A stretch of 64,000 nt of DNA from Nucisporomicrobium flavum (GTDB taxonomy: Bacteria; Actinomycetota; Actinomycetes; Mycobacteriales; Micromonosporaceae): contig NZ_JADMLH010000014.1 in the NCBI RefSeq assembly GCF_016464385.1, positions 124,001 through 188,000 of the forward strand. Direction: 5' to 3'. The first letter of the stretch is position 1. Each line of letters starts with the position of its first letter. The translations under genes were made by a program, and so were the position numbers. This document shows, piece by piece, positions 33,919 through 43,392 of the stretch. The notes beneath the pieces were generated by a model. That model saw only the letters and a program-made list of their open reading frames with translations. It had not been told where the DNA came from and did no database searches.

Positions 33919-36900
33919 AGCATCCGGTCGGCGACCGATCCGATGGCGGGCTCCGTAGCGAGAAAAGCCCGGAGCGGCTCCGTCCAGTTCTCGGCGCCGG
34001 TCGTGAGCCCGATCGCGCGCGTCGCTTCCCGCCAGGCGTCCGTCGTGCCGGCGGCGGACCGCAGCGAACGTTCGAGGTGGCCGAGGTTGGTGACCGTGCC
34101 GTCCGCCGAGCGCCGGCCGAGTAGCCCGAGCAGGTGCGGCCACCGGATCGCGAGTACGCACAGCTTGGCGATCTGCGCCCCGTCGACCGCGGACAGCCCC
34201 TGCAGTTGATGCTGCTGGGCGATGAAGGTGTAGAAGCGGAACAGGTTGACGAAACGCTTGATCTCCCGCGGGTTGTCCGACGCCAGCCCGGGTACGCCGG
34301 CCAGGATCGCCGTACGGGCCTCGCTGTCGCTGTAGAGCTCGACCAGAACCCGGTTGGCCGCCTCCGACGTCTCCGGCAGCAGATCGCCGGCGGATCCGGG
34401 TACCACCTCGGCCTGAGCCTGCAACGCCACCGTGGCCAGCGTCTCGGTCGTCGGCGAGCGCCGCCGGATCGCGGCCTCGAGCAGGCCCACCCGGGTGGCC
34501 CTGTCGCTGTCGCCGGCCTCGTTCGGCGCCGCGGTCGTGGCCGCGGCCGGCGGGTCCGTCTCGCCGGAGGAGGAACGGCCACGCCGCGCGCTCGGAGGGC
34601 CCGGCGGCACCGCGGTGGCCGGCCGAGGCGCTTCGGATGCCACGGCCCCCGCGCGCGGCTGATCCAGCAGCGAGTCCAGGTAGCTGGTCGTCTGCCGGTT
34701 GCCGCCCGGCGGGGGCAGGCTGAGCGGCAGCTGCACGATCTTCTCCAGGAATCGCCATCCGAGCGTCGACCATGCCGTCGGCCGGCTCGCGTGCGGCTGG
34801 GCCGCGAGGTCCTTGTAGACCGCCTCCACGTGGGCCGCCACGACCGCCGGCTCCATCGCGACGACGAAGACGCAGTTGGGGAACTCACCGGCCAGGAAGA
34901 GGTTGATCGCCTCGATGACCTGCACCACCGCGCCGGGCGAGCACCGGTCCAGGTCGTCGACGAACACCACGAGCGGGCGCTGCTGGGTGGCGATCAGGTC
35001 CAGGACCCGCCGCATATCGGTCTGCACGAGATGGAGGAACCCCAGCCGCGTCCGGTACGCCGGATCCGGGAAGAGCTCGTCGTACGTTCCCTTGGCGCCC
35101 TTGCCCGACTGGTCCGCGGCGGCCTTGACGGGATTCGGAACGCGCAGCAGGGGAGCGAACGAGGCGGACGCCTTCGCGCCGAGGAACCGGATGGCGGTGA
35201 CGAGGGCGGCGACCCCGAAAGTCGTCCCCGCCACGGACATGAGGGCGGCTGCGCCGACGCGTACGGCTTGCGCGATCGGGGGAAAGACGACCGCCACGAG
35301 CAGCCCGACCACGGCGAGGGTGACGGCGAGCCCGAGCCACAGCAGCCAGGGCAGGAACCGTTCGACGAGCTGCCGGTAGATGCGCCGGCGCAGCGCCTGC
35401 CTGTCGACACGGCGCAGGTTCAGGGCCAGCCAGAACCGTTCCCGATCCGCCGGGGCCAGCCGGTCGGTGACCTGGGTGATGATCTCGTACGCCAGCCCCG
35501 CCCAGATCTGCTCGCCGCTCTGGTACATCCACGGGTTGAACCAGACGGTGGGCCGCCACTCGGCATCGGGCAGCCGCTCGGCGTGCGGGGGTTGCACGTC
35601 CAGCCGCCGCGCATCGACGTCGTCGGTGTCGAGCGGCGGTTCGGTGGTGCGCTCCAGGAGCTCCCGATTGGTGACGGGCCGATCGGTGTCGCGGGCACGC
35701 CGCGGTGCCAAGGCCTTCCGAGCGTCGTCGCTGAGCCGCAGCGAGGTCGGCTTCCACCGCTCCCGGTCGGCGCGCGGATCCAGCCGCTCCTGCACCATTC
35801 GCATCAGCGAGGTCTTCCCGGCGCCCCAGGGCGCGGTGACCCCGATCGTCAGCGGCGGCCGGGTTCCCCGGTGCCGGACGAACGCGGCGATCGCATCGGC
35901 GTACGGTGCGTACCCGAGCGTGTCGTCGGCGGTCCAGAAATCCCGGGTGATCGGCATATCCGGCCGGAAGGCGGTCCGGACGGCGAGCCAGCGCACGGCC
36001 CGCTCGAACGCCGAGCGCTGCTCGGACTCCGTCTCCTCGGACCGCAGCTTGGCGGCGGCGAACCGGGCGGCGAGGTCGCTGAGTCGATAGTGGTCCGGAC
36101 CGGCGGTGTCGATGAAGGCGGCTTCCGCGAGGGCACGCAGCGGCCGCTCGACCCCGCTCGCCTCGTCGCCGGCCAGCGCTGCCGCCAGCCCGGTCTCGAA
36201 CGTGGCGGTGGGTAGGGCGCCGAGCAGACGGAACAGCCGTTTGTGCGCGGCGGGCAGGTCGCGGTAGACGCGTTCCAGCAGCAATTGCGAGGTGGCGCTG
36301 CCTTCACCCTGCTCGGAATAGAGGTCGTCGAGTGCCTCGGTGAGCGATGAACTGCCGTGGATACGGGCGTGGCTCGCCACCAGCCTCAGTCCCAGTGGGG
36401 AACCGTCGAGTGTCTGCACGAGCAATCTGGCGCTCGGCTCGTCGCTGTCCACGAGGTCCGGGCCGGCCGCGGCCCGCAGGAGTTGCAGCCCGTCGAGGAC
36501 ATCCAGACCCTCCAGTGCGATGACCATCGCGGCCGGGTCGGCCGAGATGCTCGCCTCCGGCGACGAGGTGGTGATCAAGGCTGCCGAGTGCCCGGCTGAG
36601 GGGACGAGCGGTCCGAGGTCCGGCGAGTCGGCGTCATCGAGCACCACCAGAACGCGCCGGTCACGCAACGCGGACTGATATCGGGCGGCCAGGTCGTCGG
36701 CGGCCGTGGGAAGACTCGATGGATCGTCGCCCAGGGCAACGAGAAACTCCTGGAGCAGAGGGACCGCTGTCTCCTTCGACGAACTCAGCCGGGCGTACAG
36801 CACGCCGTCCGGGAAGTGCGGCGCCACGTGCCTCGCGGCCGCCGTGGCCAGCGAGGTCTTGCCGACGCCGGGCGGTCCGGCGATGACGACGCGGGCACCG

Positions 36901-37331
36901 CCACGACCGGCCCGGGTCAGTTCCTCCTGGATGGCCGAGAGTTCCTCGAGGCGCCCGACGAACAGATCACTCGATCGAGGGAGCATGTCGGGCCGGGGCC
37001 GGGACAACTCCGCCGCCGTGGGATCCCGGTCGATCGTGGGCACGTGCACCCGGTCGTACGCCGCCAGCCACGGTCGGACGGCTTCCTCGGACAGACCGCA
37101 CCCGTGCAGGACGGCCAGTACTGTGCTCCGCCGTGGCGTTCCCCTTCCGTTGAGCAGGTCGTAGATCGTGGTGCGGCTGATCGGATTTCCGATGCGATGG
37201 GTACGCGCGGCGATGCCGGTGGGGGAGAGATCGGAGGATCTCATGAGCGCCTGCAGCGCGGCCCGGAACTCGGCGGGCGTGGTGACACCGGCCGGATCCG
37301 GCCGGCTGTTTCCCTCGCGTGCCATCGTCAT
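33915..37331 (-). CDS. HTH / NB-ARC / KAP double P-loop ATPase fusion
   Basis: This 1138-residue protein joins three modules. Residues about 18-95 form an XRE-like helix-turn-helix (ARTHRIGNPISRTTIYDLLNGRG). Residues about 120-450 are an NB-ARC/STAND ATPase: GPPGVGKTS at 152-160, Walker B VLVVLDDAD at 227-235, and GSPLGLRL at 310-317. Residues about 455-1100 are a KAP ATPase: PWGAGKTS at 501-508, the family signature WFNPWMYQSGEQIWAGL, two membrane helices (about 658-683 and 689-715) inserted before Walker B VVFVDDLDRCSPG (788-800), FLEKIVQLPL and DNPREIKRFVNLF. Both ATPase sites look intact. A Pro/Ser-rich insert lies at about 875-960. KAP and STAND ATPases occur in phage-defence and apoptosis-like systems, so immunity is a plausible role. 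It stands alone between unrelated genes. Confidence 0.85.
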   Translation of the reverse strand: MTMAREGNSRPDPAGVTTPAEFRAALQALMRSSDLSPTGIAARTHRIGNPISRTTIYDLLNGRGTPRRSTVLAVLHGCGLSEEAVRPWLAAYDRVHVPTIDRDPTAAELSRPRPDMLPRSSDLFVGRLEELSAIQEELTRAGRGGARVVIAGPPGVGKTSLATAAARHVAPHFPDGVLYARLSSSKETAVPLLQEFLVALGDDPSSLPTAADDLAARYQSALRDRRVLVVLDDADSPDLGPLVPSAGHSAALITTSSPEASISADPAAMVIALEGLDVLDGLQLLRAAAGPDLVDSDEPSARLLVQTLDGSPLGLRLVASHARIHGSSSLTEALDDLYSEQGEGSATSQLLLERVYRDLPAAHKRLFRLLGALPTATFETGLAAALAGDEASGVERPLRALAEAAFIDTAGPDHYRLSDLAARFAAAKLRSEETESEQRSAFERAVRWLAVRTAFRPDMPITRDFWTADDTLGYAPYADAIAAFVRHRGTRPPLTIGVTAPWGAGKTSLMRMVQERLDPRADRERWKPTSLRLSDDARKALAPRRARDTDRPVTNRELLERTTEPPLDTDDVDARRLDVQPPHAERLPDAEWRPTVWFNPWMYQSGEQIWAGLAYEIITQVTDRLAPADRERFWLALNLRRVDRQALRRRIYRQLVERFLPWLLWLGLAVTLAVVGLLVAVVFPPIAQAVRVGAAALMSVAGTTFGVAALVTAIRFLGAKASASFAPLLRVPNPVKAAADQSGKGAKGTYDELFPDPAYRTRLGFLHLVQTDMRRVLDLIATQQRPLVVFVDDLDRCSPGAVVQVIEAINLFLAGEFPNCVFVVAMEPAVVAAHVEAVYKDLAAQPHASRPTAWSTLGWRFLEKIVQLPLSLPPPGGNRQTTSYLDSLLDQPRAGAVASEAPRPATAVPPGPPSARRGRSSSGETDPPAAATTAAPNEAGDSDRATRVGLLEAAIRRRSPTTETLATVALQAQAEVVPGSAGDLLPETSEAANRVLVELYSDSEARTAILAGVPGLASDNPREIKRFVNLFRFYTFIAQQHQLQGLSAVDGAQIAKLCVLAIRWPHLLGLLGRRSADGTVTNLGHLERSLRSAAGTTDAWREATRAIGLTTGAENWTEPLRAFLATEPAIGSVADRML

Positions 37332-37474
37332 CGGGACTCCCTGGACGCCGTGGGTGCCGGAACCGGAAGCTTAGAGCGCTGGAGCAGGTGGTCCGATGGT
37401 GGTGCTAGCCCCACCACCGACCGGGATGGTGGCCGGTTCGTTTCCCTCCGCCCTGATCCATAGCGTCGAATTCC
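37332..37474. promoter_or_regulatory. divergent region, KAP ATPase / MMPL pump
   Basis: This 143-base region holds both start regions. An inverted repeat GGTGGTG (37398-37404) and CACCACC (37412-37418) with a 7-base spacer is a candidate operator. TAGCGT at 37461-37466 lies eight bases before the MMPL ATG and is a candidate -10 for a leaderless transcript. Confidence 0.35.
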
Positions 37475-39664
37475 ATGAGGAACAGGGAGAACGTCAGTGG
37501 AATAGCGGCCCGCGCCGCGGTCTGGAGTGCGCGCCACCGCACTCTGGCGATTCTCGGATGGATCGCCTTCGTCGTCGGCGTCACCGTCCTGAGCGGACAG
37601 CTCGGCACCCGCGAGGCGGGCGAGGCCGACATGGGGCACGGCGAGTCCGGCCGGGCGGACCGGATCGTCGAGCAGGCCGGCTTCCCCGTACGCCCGGCCG
37701 GCGAAATGGTGATCATCCAAGGCGCCGACCGGAAGGCGGCGGTCGCGGACGTCGCGCGAACGCTGAAGGCGCGGCCGGAGGTGGCCGAAGTCGCCGATGC
37801 GCTCACCTCCGAGGACGGCGCGTCGACGCTGGTGCCGTTCACGCTCAAGGGTGACCCGGAGACCGCGAAGGACCGGGTGCAGCCGGTGCTGGACGCCGTC
37901 GCCGGGGTGCAGGCGCGGCACGCCGGCCTCTACGTCGCCGAGGCGGGCGACGCGAGCGGCGACAAGCTCATCGGCGACGCGCTGGACGAGGGGCTGACGC
38001 GGCTGTCGCTGCTGTCCATCCCCATCACGCTCGGCATCCTGCTGGTGGCCTTCGGCGCGGTCGTCGCGGCGCTGCTGCCGGTCGGGCTGGCCGTCACCGC
38101 CGTCGTCGCCGCCATCGGCTTGCTCGCGGGGGCGAGCCGGCTGGCGCCCGCGACGGACTCGACGATGCACGTGATGCTGCTGGTCGGCCTGGCGGTGGGC
38201 GTCGACTACTGCCTGTTCTACATCCGCCGGGAACGCGACGAGCGGCGCAAGGGCGCCGATCCGCACCGGGCGCTCGTCGTCGCCGCGCAGACCTCGGGAC
38301 GCTCGATCTGGGTGTCGGGCCTGACGGTGATCGTGGCGATGGCAGGCATGTTCTTCACGTACGACGCGACGTTCATCAGCTTCGCGGTGGGCACCATCCT
38401 CGTCGTCTCGACCGCGGTGCTGGGCTCGCTGACGGTCCTGCCCGCGCTGCTGTCGGCGCTGGGTGACCGGGTCGACGCCGTGCGGATCCCGGGGCTCTAC
38501 CGGCGGCGTACCGACGGCCGGGTGTGGAACGCCGTGCTGCGGATCGTCCTGGCCAAGCCCCTCCTGTCGGCGGTCGTCGCCGTCGCGGCGCTGGCCACGC
38601 TGGCCGCGCCGATGGTGGACCTGCGGACGAAGGGTGAGGGGCTGGAGGACCTGTCGCCCAAGGTGCCGATCGTGCAGGCGTACAACCGGATCAGCGCGGC
38701 CTTCCCGGCCGAGGCCTCGCCGGCCGAGGTGGTCGTGCAGGCGCCGACCGTGCGCGGAGCGGCGTTCGAGGACACGCTGGCCGAGTTCAAGCGGGCGGCC
38801 GCGGCGACGGGACGGCTGCGGGAGCCGGTCGAGGTGCGGGTCAACCCCGCCGGGACGGTCGCGGTGGTGTCGGTGGGCCTGGCCGGCACGGGCAACGACC
38901 GTACGTCGGAAGCGGCGTTGACGACGCTGCGGGAGAGCGTCGTGCCGCAGACGTTCGGGAAGCTGGCGGGCGCGACGGCGGCGGTGACCGGTGACACGGC
39001 CGGCAATGTCGACTTCAACGAGCGGCTGAACGCCTCGATGCCGTGGGTGTTCGGCTTCGTGCTCGGGCTGGCGTTCCTGCTGCTGCTGGTCTCGTTCCGC
39101 TCGGTCGTGGTGGCGGCCACGGGTGTGGTGCTGAACCTGCTGTCGGTCGCCGCGGCGTACGGGATGCTCGTCTGGGTCTTCCAGTACGGCCACTTCGAGT
39201 CGCAGCTCGACTTCACCGCGAGCGGCGGCATCACCAACTGGATGCCGCTGTTCCTGTTCATCATCCTGTTCGGGCTGTCGATGGACTACCACGTGTTCGT
39301 GCTCAGCCGCATCCGTGAGGGTCACGACGGTGGCCTGCCGACGCGGGAGGCGGTGGCCCGGGGCATCGGCGGCACCGCCGGCGTGATCACCAGTGCGGCC
39401 GTGGTGATGGTGGCGGTGTTCTCCCTGTTCGCCACGCTGCCGCTGGTCTCGACGAAGGAGCTGGGCGTGGGCCTGGCCGCCGCGGTGCTGCTGGACGCCA
39501 CGATCATCCGGGCGGTGCTGCTGCCGGCGGTGATGGCGCTGCTGGGCGAGCGGAACTGGTGGCTGCCGTGCTGGCTGGGGTGGCTGCCGTCGATCGCCCA
39601 CGAGCCGCCGCCCGCGGTGCCGGCCGAGCCGCGCGACGAGCGGGAGCTGACGCCCGTGGCGTGA
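37475..39664 (+). CDS. MMPL-family (RND-type) membrane transporter
   Basis: The 729-residue protein has the repeated MMPL plan: one N-terminal helix (LAILGWIAFVVGVTVLSG), a large external domain of about 130 residues, five or six helices, then a second external domain and a second helix bundle. Diagnostic stretches are VGLAVGVDYCLFYIRRERDE and LFGLSMDYHVFVLSRIRE, carrying the proton-relay Asp/Tyr pairs. Such pumps export lipids or drugs by proton motive force in actinobacteria. A second member lies at 48613-50850 on the other strand. A strong hairpin follows the stop. Confidence 0.9.
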   Translation: MRNRENVSGIAARAAVWSARHRTLAILGWIAFVVGVTVLSGQLGTREAGEADMGHGESGRADRIVEQAGFPVRPAGEMVIIQGADRKAAVADVARTLKARPEVAEVADALTSEDGASTLVPFTLKGDPETAKDRVQPVLDAVAGVQARHAGLYVAEAGDASGDKLIGDALDEGLTRLSLLSIPITLGILLVAFGAVVAALLPVGLAVTAVVAAIGLLAGASRLAPATDSTMHVMLLVGLAVGVDYCLFYIRRERDERRKGADPHRALVVAAQTSGRSIWVSGLTVIVAMAGMFFTYDATFISFAVGTILVVSTAVLGSLTVLPALLSALGDRVDAVRIPGLYRRRTDGRVWNAVLRIVLAKPLLSAVVAVAALATLAAPMVDLRTKGEGLEDLSPKVPIVQAYNRISAAFPAEASPAEVVVQAPTVRGAAFEDTLAEFKRAAAATGRLREPVEVRVNPAGTVAVVSVGLAGTGNDRTSEAALTTLRESVVPQTFGKLAGATAAVTGDTAGNVDFNERLNASMPWVFGFVLGLAFLLLLVSFRSVVVAATGVVLNLLSVAAAYGMLVWVFQYGHFESQLDFTASGGITNWMPLFLFIILFGLSMDYHVFVLSRIREGHDGGLPTREAVARGIGGTAGVITSAAVVMVAVFSLFATLPLVSTKELGVGLAAAVLLDATIIRAVLLPAVMALLGERNWWLPCWLGWLPSIAHEPPPAVPAEPRDERELTPVA

Positions 39665-39678
39665 CCGGGGAACGGCGA

Positions 39679-39704
39679 AGGGCGACCGCTACGGCGGTCG
39701 CCCT
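39679..39704. terminator. bidirectional terminator hairpin
   Basis: AGGGCGACCG (39679-39688) pairs perfectly with CGGTCGCCCT (39695-39704) around the loop CTACGG. It lies between the convergent MMPL and CsbD-like genes. There is no T run, as is usual for actinobacterial hairpin terminators. Confidence 0.75.
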
Positions 39705-39719
39705 GTCGTCCGTACGCGA

Positions 39720-39893
39720 TCAGCTCTTGAAGGCGTCCTTGATGTTCTCGCCGGCCTGCTTGAGCTTCGAGGCGCTCTGGTCGGTCTTGCCCTCGGCCTC
39801 GAGCTTCTCGTCGTCGGTCGCCTTGCCGACGCCTTCCTTGACCTTGCCGCCGAGCTCCTCGGCCTTGTTGTCGATCTTGTCGTCGGTGCCCAT
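39720..39893 (-). CDS. CsbD-like general stress protein
   Basis: This small gene encodes 57 residues that start MGTDDKIDNKAEELGGKVKE and continue with KATDDEKLEAEGKTDQ and AGENIKDAFKS, the CsbD pattern of a highly charged, helical Lys/Glu-rich protein. GGAGG lies six bases before the ATG. CsbD proteins accumulate under general stress in many bacteria; no molecular role is firmly known. It reads away from the GGDEF-EAL gene, 38 bases downstream of that gene's stop, and may be a separate transcript. Confidence 0.9.
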   Translation of the reverse strand: MGTDDKIDNKAEELGGKVKEGVGKATDDEKLEAEGKTDQSASKLKQAGENIKDAFKS

Positions 39894-39930
39894 GCGAACC
39901 TCCAGAGGAAGCGTGCCTACGCACCTCTCC

Positions 39931-42231
39931 CTACCCGCGACCGGCCACCGGCAACCCTGAAAGGGCGGGCGTGAGTGAGCCGCCCGCCGCGAGCAGCTCG
40001 CTGAGCATCTCGGGTGGCATGGGCCGGGCGAAGTGGTAGCCCTGCGCCGCGATGTAGCCGAGCGCGAGCAGCTGTTCCGCCTGGTCGGCCGTCTCCACGC
40101 CCTCGGCCACCGCGTGCAGCCCCAGCGCCTGGGCGAGGTGGATGACCGCCGCGGAGACCGGCACCCGGTCGTCGATCTGCGACTGGGTGAACGAGCGGTC
40201 CAGCTTGATCTCGTCGATCGGGCAGTCGTGCAGCAGGGTCAGCGTCGAGTGGCCGGTGCCGAAGTCGTCGAGGGAGACGCGTACGCCCAGCGCCCGCAGC
40301 CGGTGCAGGGTGAGGACGGGCTGGCCGGCCTCCAGCGCCATCGTCTCGGTGATCTCCAGGACGATGCGGTCGGCGGGCAGGGCGTACTCGGCGAGCAGGG
40401 CCGCCACGTCGTCGGCGAAGGCGGGTTCGCGCAGGTCGCGCGCCGACACGTTGACGTTGAGGACGCCGGGGGCCGCGTCGCCGTGCTCGGCCATCCACCG
40501 GGCGAGCTGCGCGAACGCCGTCCGCATGACCCACCGGCCCAGCGGCACGATGAGCCCGGTGCGCTCGGCGACCGGGATGAACGTGTCCGGCGCCAGCGCC
40601 CCGCGGAGCGGGTGGGCCCAGCGGACCAGCGCCTCCGCGCCCATGATCCGGCCGTCGTCGAGCGCCACGATCGGCTGGTAGAGCAGGAAGAGCTGGTCGT
40701 CGGCGATGGCCTCGCGCAGCTCGGCGCCGAGGTGAGCGTGGTCCGCGCCCGCGGTCGCCATCGTCGGGTTGTAGTGCAGGTACGCCGTCCCGGTCAGCTT
40801 CTTGGCGGCGTACATGGCGACGTCGGCGCGGCGCAGCAGCACGGACGGGTCGTCGCCGCTGTGCCCGTCCGCGATGCCGATGCTGGCCCGGATCGGCAGC
40901 TCGTGGCCGTCGGCGTGCACCGGCTCGTGCAGCGTCCGCGTCATCCGCTCGGCGGCCAGGTCGGCGGCGGCGGGGTCCGCGTCGTCGAGGACCACGACGA
41001 ACTCGTCGCCGCCCAGCCGGGCGACCGTGTCGCCGGCCCGCACGCAGGCGGCCAGCCGCTGCGCCACCTCGGCCAGCAGCAGGTCGCCCACCTCGTGCCC
41101 GAGGGTGTCGTTGACCTCTTTGAAGTCGTCCAGGTCGATCAGCGCCACGGCCACCGGCCGGTCGCCGGGCGCGGTCAGCGCGGTGTGCAGCCGGGTCTGG
41201 AACAGCGCCCGGTTCGCCAGCCCGGTCAGGCCGTCGTGGGTGGCGCTGTGGTCGAGGCGGGCCAGCAGCCGGCTGTTGTCGCGGAACGCGGTGACCTGGC
41301 GCAGGACGACCAGAGCGGTCAGCAGCACCGCCGAGCCGACCACCACGCCGGTGTCCGAGCTGTGCGTCCAGGTGACCCAGATGAGCAGGCCGTCGACGCC
41401 CGCGACCGCCGCGTACGGCAGCAGGCTGAACGACCTGCGCCGGGGCGCGACCGGGCCGCGCGGCCGGCGGTTCCCGGCGCTGCGTTGCCGGGCCGCGGCG
41501 ACCGCGGCGATCCAGTAGATGAGCGGCGTGCTGACCATGTCGGGGAACAGGCTCACGTCGACGGCCTCGAACGTCGGCCGGAACATCGGGGCCACGGACC
41601 CCACGAACATCGCGACGGCCAGCAGCCGCAGCGCCGCGTTGGCGATGTACGTGTGGCTGGACAGCACGAACTTCGCCACCGCGAAGACGGCGAGCATGGC
41701 GATGATCGTCACCATCAGCGACAGGTAGACGCCGGTGCTGTTGTTCTGCCGCAGCGCGGGCTGGGTGCTGAAGTGCCAGAGGAACACGGCCGCAGCGAGC
41801 ATCACGGTGGCCGCATCCAGCACCACGCGCACCAGCTCTCCCGGCGAGTGGCGGTCCAGCGGGAGGCGGAACAGGGCGTACATGATGATCAGCACGCCGA
41901 GGCCGCACGAGACGAGCATGACCGGGCCGGTCTGGTCGCCGCGCGGGTGCGCCTCGGCCAGCACGTCGACCGCCTGCGACGAGATGCCCACCCCGATGAA
42001 CGCCATGGCGGCGGCGATGTGCCGCCAGAACCGGCGGGTGGGCAGCGGCAGGGCCGTCGTCCGGGCCGTACGCACCAGCGCGGTGAACAGGATGATCCCG
42101 CCGACGACGCTGGGCAGCCAGAGCAGTACGCGGGGCCCGGCCGGGTGCACGAGGTTCACCAGGAACCAGGCCGCCGCGAAACCCGCGCAGGCTCCTGAGG
42201 CGCGCAGCAGGCGATCGGTCGTCACGTGCAC
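39931..42231 (-). CDS. membrane GGDEF-EAL cyclic-di-GMP enzyme
   Basis: The protein (766 residues from GTG 42231; GTG 42225 and ATG 42321 are alternatives) has an N-terminal bundle of about eight to nine membrane helices, then a GGDEF and an EAL domain. The GGDEF site RLGGDEF is intact, with RAGD just upstream as inhibitory I-site. The EAL domain keeps AEALVRW, NVNVSARDL, EITET, LDDFGTG, IKLDRSF, VAEGVE and AQGY, so both synthesis and hydrolysis of c-di-GMP are possible. It signals at the membrane, possibly to developmental or motility control. It is divergent from the glycosyltransferase gene at 42339. Confidence 0.9.
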   Translation of the reverse strand: MHVTTDRLLRASGACAGFAAAWFLVNLVHPAGPRVLLWLPSVVGGIILFTALVRTARTTALPLPTRRFWRHIAAAMAFIGVGISSQAVDVLAEAHPRGDQTGPVMLVSCGLGVLIIMYALFRLPLDRHSPGELVRVVLDAATVMLAAAVFLWHFSTQPALRQNNSTGVYLSLMVTIIAMLAVFAVAKFVLSSHTYIANAALRLLAVAMFVGSVAPMFRPTFEAVDVSLFPDMVSTPLIYWIAAVAAARQRSAGNRRPRGPVAPRRRSFSLLPYAAVAGVDGLLIWVTWTHSSDTGVVVGSAVLLTALVVLRQVTAFRDNSRLLARLDHSATHDGLTGLANRALFQTRLHTALTAPGDRPVAVALIDLDDFKEVNDTLGHEVGDLLLAEVAQRLAACVRAGDTVARLGGDEFVVVLDDADPAAADLAAERMTRTLHEPVHADGHELPIRASIGIADGHSGDDPSVLLRRADVAMYAAKKLTGTAYLHYNPTMATAGADHAHLGAELREAIADDQLFLLYQPIVALDDGRIMGAEALVRWAHPLRGALAPDTFIPVAERTGLIVPLGRWVMRTAFAQLARWMAEHGDAAPGVLNVNVSARDLREPAFADDVAALLAEYALPADRIVLEITETMALEAGQPVLTLHRLRALGVRVSLDDFGTGHSTLTLLHDCPIDEIKLDRSFTQSQIDDRVPVSAAVIHLAQALGLHAVAEGVETADQAEQLLALGYIAAQGYHFARPMPPEMLSELLAAGGSLTPALSGLPVAGRG

Positions 42232-42338
42232 CAGATCGGTCGCCGGAGGGCGGGGGTGAGGAATTGCGGGTCGCCTCGCCCCGGATGTGTCCCGGACAAC
42301 CGGGGTTCCCCCGTTGGTCACCTTGGGCGTCGAGCGTG

Positions 42339-43388
42339 ATGGGCATGAATGCCGTGCTGCTGTCCGTGGTCGTCCCGGTGTACGGGGTCGAGGGCTACCT
42401 CTACCAGTGCCTGGAGTCGATCCGCGCCGGGCTGACCGCTGAGGAGTCCGCGGCCGTCGAGGTCATCGCCGTCGACGACGCCTCGCCGGACGGCTGCGGG
42501 GAGATGCTGGACGCGTACGCGGCCCGCCACGGCGACCTGCGCGTGGTGCACCTGAGCAGCAACGTCGGCCTGGGGCTGGCCCGCAACGCCGGCCTGGCCG
42601 AGGCGAGCGGCGAGTACGTCTGGTTCGTCGACAGCGACGACTGGCTGCCGGCCGGCTCGGTGCGGGCGGTGCTGGAGCGGTTGCGCGCCGAGCGCCCCGA
42701 CGTGCTGCTCGTCGACCACCTGCGGGTGCACGAGAACGGCCGGCTGGAGCCCGACGCGAGCAGTGCCGCGCTCAAGGACCCCCGGCTGCCCAGCCTGATC
42801 AAGCTGCAGCACACCGCCTGGAACCGGATCGTGCGCCGCGGGCTGCTGGCCGAGCTGGACCTGCGCTTCCTGCCCGGCTGGTACGAGGACGTTCCGTTCA
42901 GCAACCCGGTGCTCATCGGTGCGCGGAGCATCGCGGTGCTCGACCGGGTCTGCTACCACTACCGCATCGGCCGGCTCGGCGCGATCACCGCTACCCGCAG
43001 TGAGCGCCACTTCGAGGCCTTCGACCAGTACGACCGCATGCTCGCCTGGGTGGGCGCCCGCGACCCCGAGCCTTGGCTGCGTCACCAGGTGTTCACCTTG
43101 ATGGTCAACCACCTGCTGGTCGTGGCGGGCAACGACGGCCGCCTGCACCCGAGCTCGCGCCGGGCCTTCTTCAAGCGGCTGGCCGCGCACTACCGCCGCC
43201 ACCTGCCCCCGGGCCACCCCGGCGAAGCGGGGGTCAAGCACCGCCTGGTGCGCCTGGACAACTACCCGCTGTACGCGGTGCTCCGGCAGGCGTACCGGAT
43301 CGGGAGGCGCGACCCCGAGCCGTCACCTGCGGTTCGCCCGGCCCTCGCCTCGGCGCCACAACGGGCTCAAGCAGCCTCCCTACGGTGA
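42339..43388 (+). CDS. GT2 family glycosyltransferase
   Basis: The 349-residue protein (from ATG 42339; ATG 42345 is an alternative) has a GT-A fold: LSVVVPVYGVEGYLYQCLESI, VIAVDDASPDGCGEML, NVGLGLARNAGLAEASGEYVWFVDSDDW with the metal-binding Asp residues. The rest contains HTAWNRIVRRG and FLPGWYEDVPF, like capsule and teichoic-acid glycosyltransferases. No membrane helices. It opens the second glycan cluster and ends four bases before pseH. Sugar and acceptor are unknown. Confidence 0.85.
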   Translation: MGMNAVLLSVVVPVYGVEGYLYQCLESIRAGLTAEESAAVEVIAVDDASPDGCGEMLDAYAARHGDLRVVHLSSNVGLGLARNAGLAEASGEYVWFVDSDDWLPAGSVRAVLERLRAERPDVLLVDHLRVHENGRLEPDASSAALKDPRLPSLIKLQHTAWNRIVRRGLLAELDLRFLPGWYEDVPFSNPVLIGARSIAVLDRVCYHYRIGRLGAITATRSERHFEAFDQYDRMLAWVGARDPEPWLRHQVFTLMVNHLLVVAGNDGRLHPSSRRAFFKRLAAHYRRHLPPGHPGEAGVKHRLVRLDNYPLYAVLRQAYRIGRRDPEPSPAVRPALASAPQRAQAASLR

Positions 43389-43392
43389 CGCG

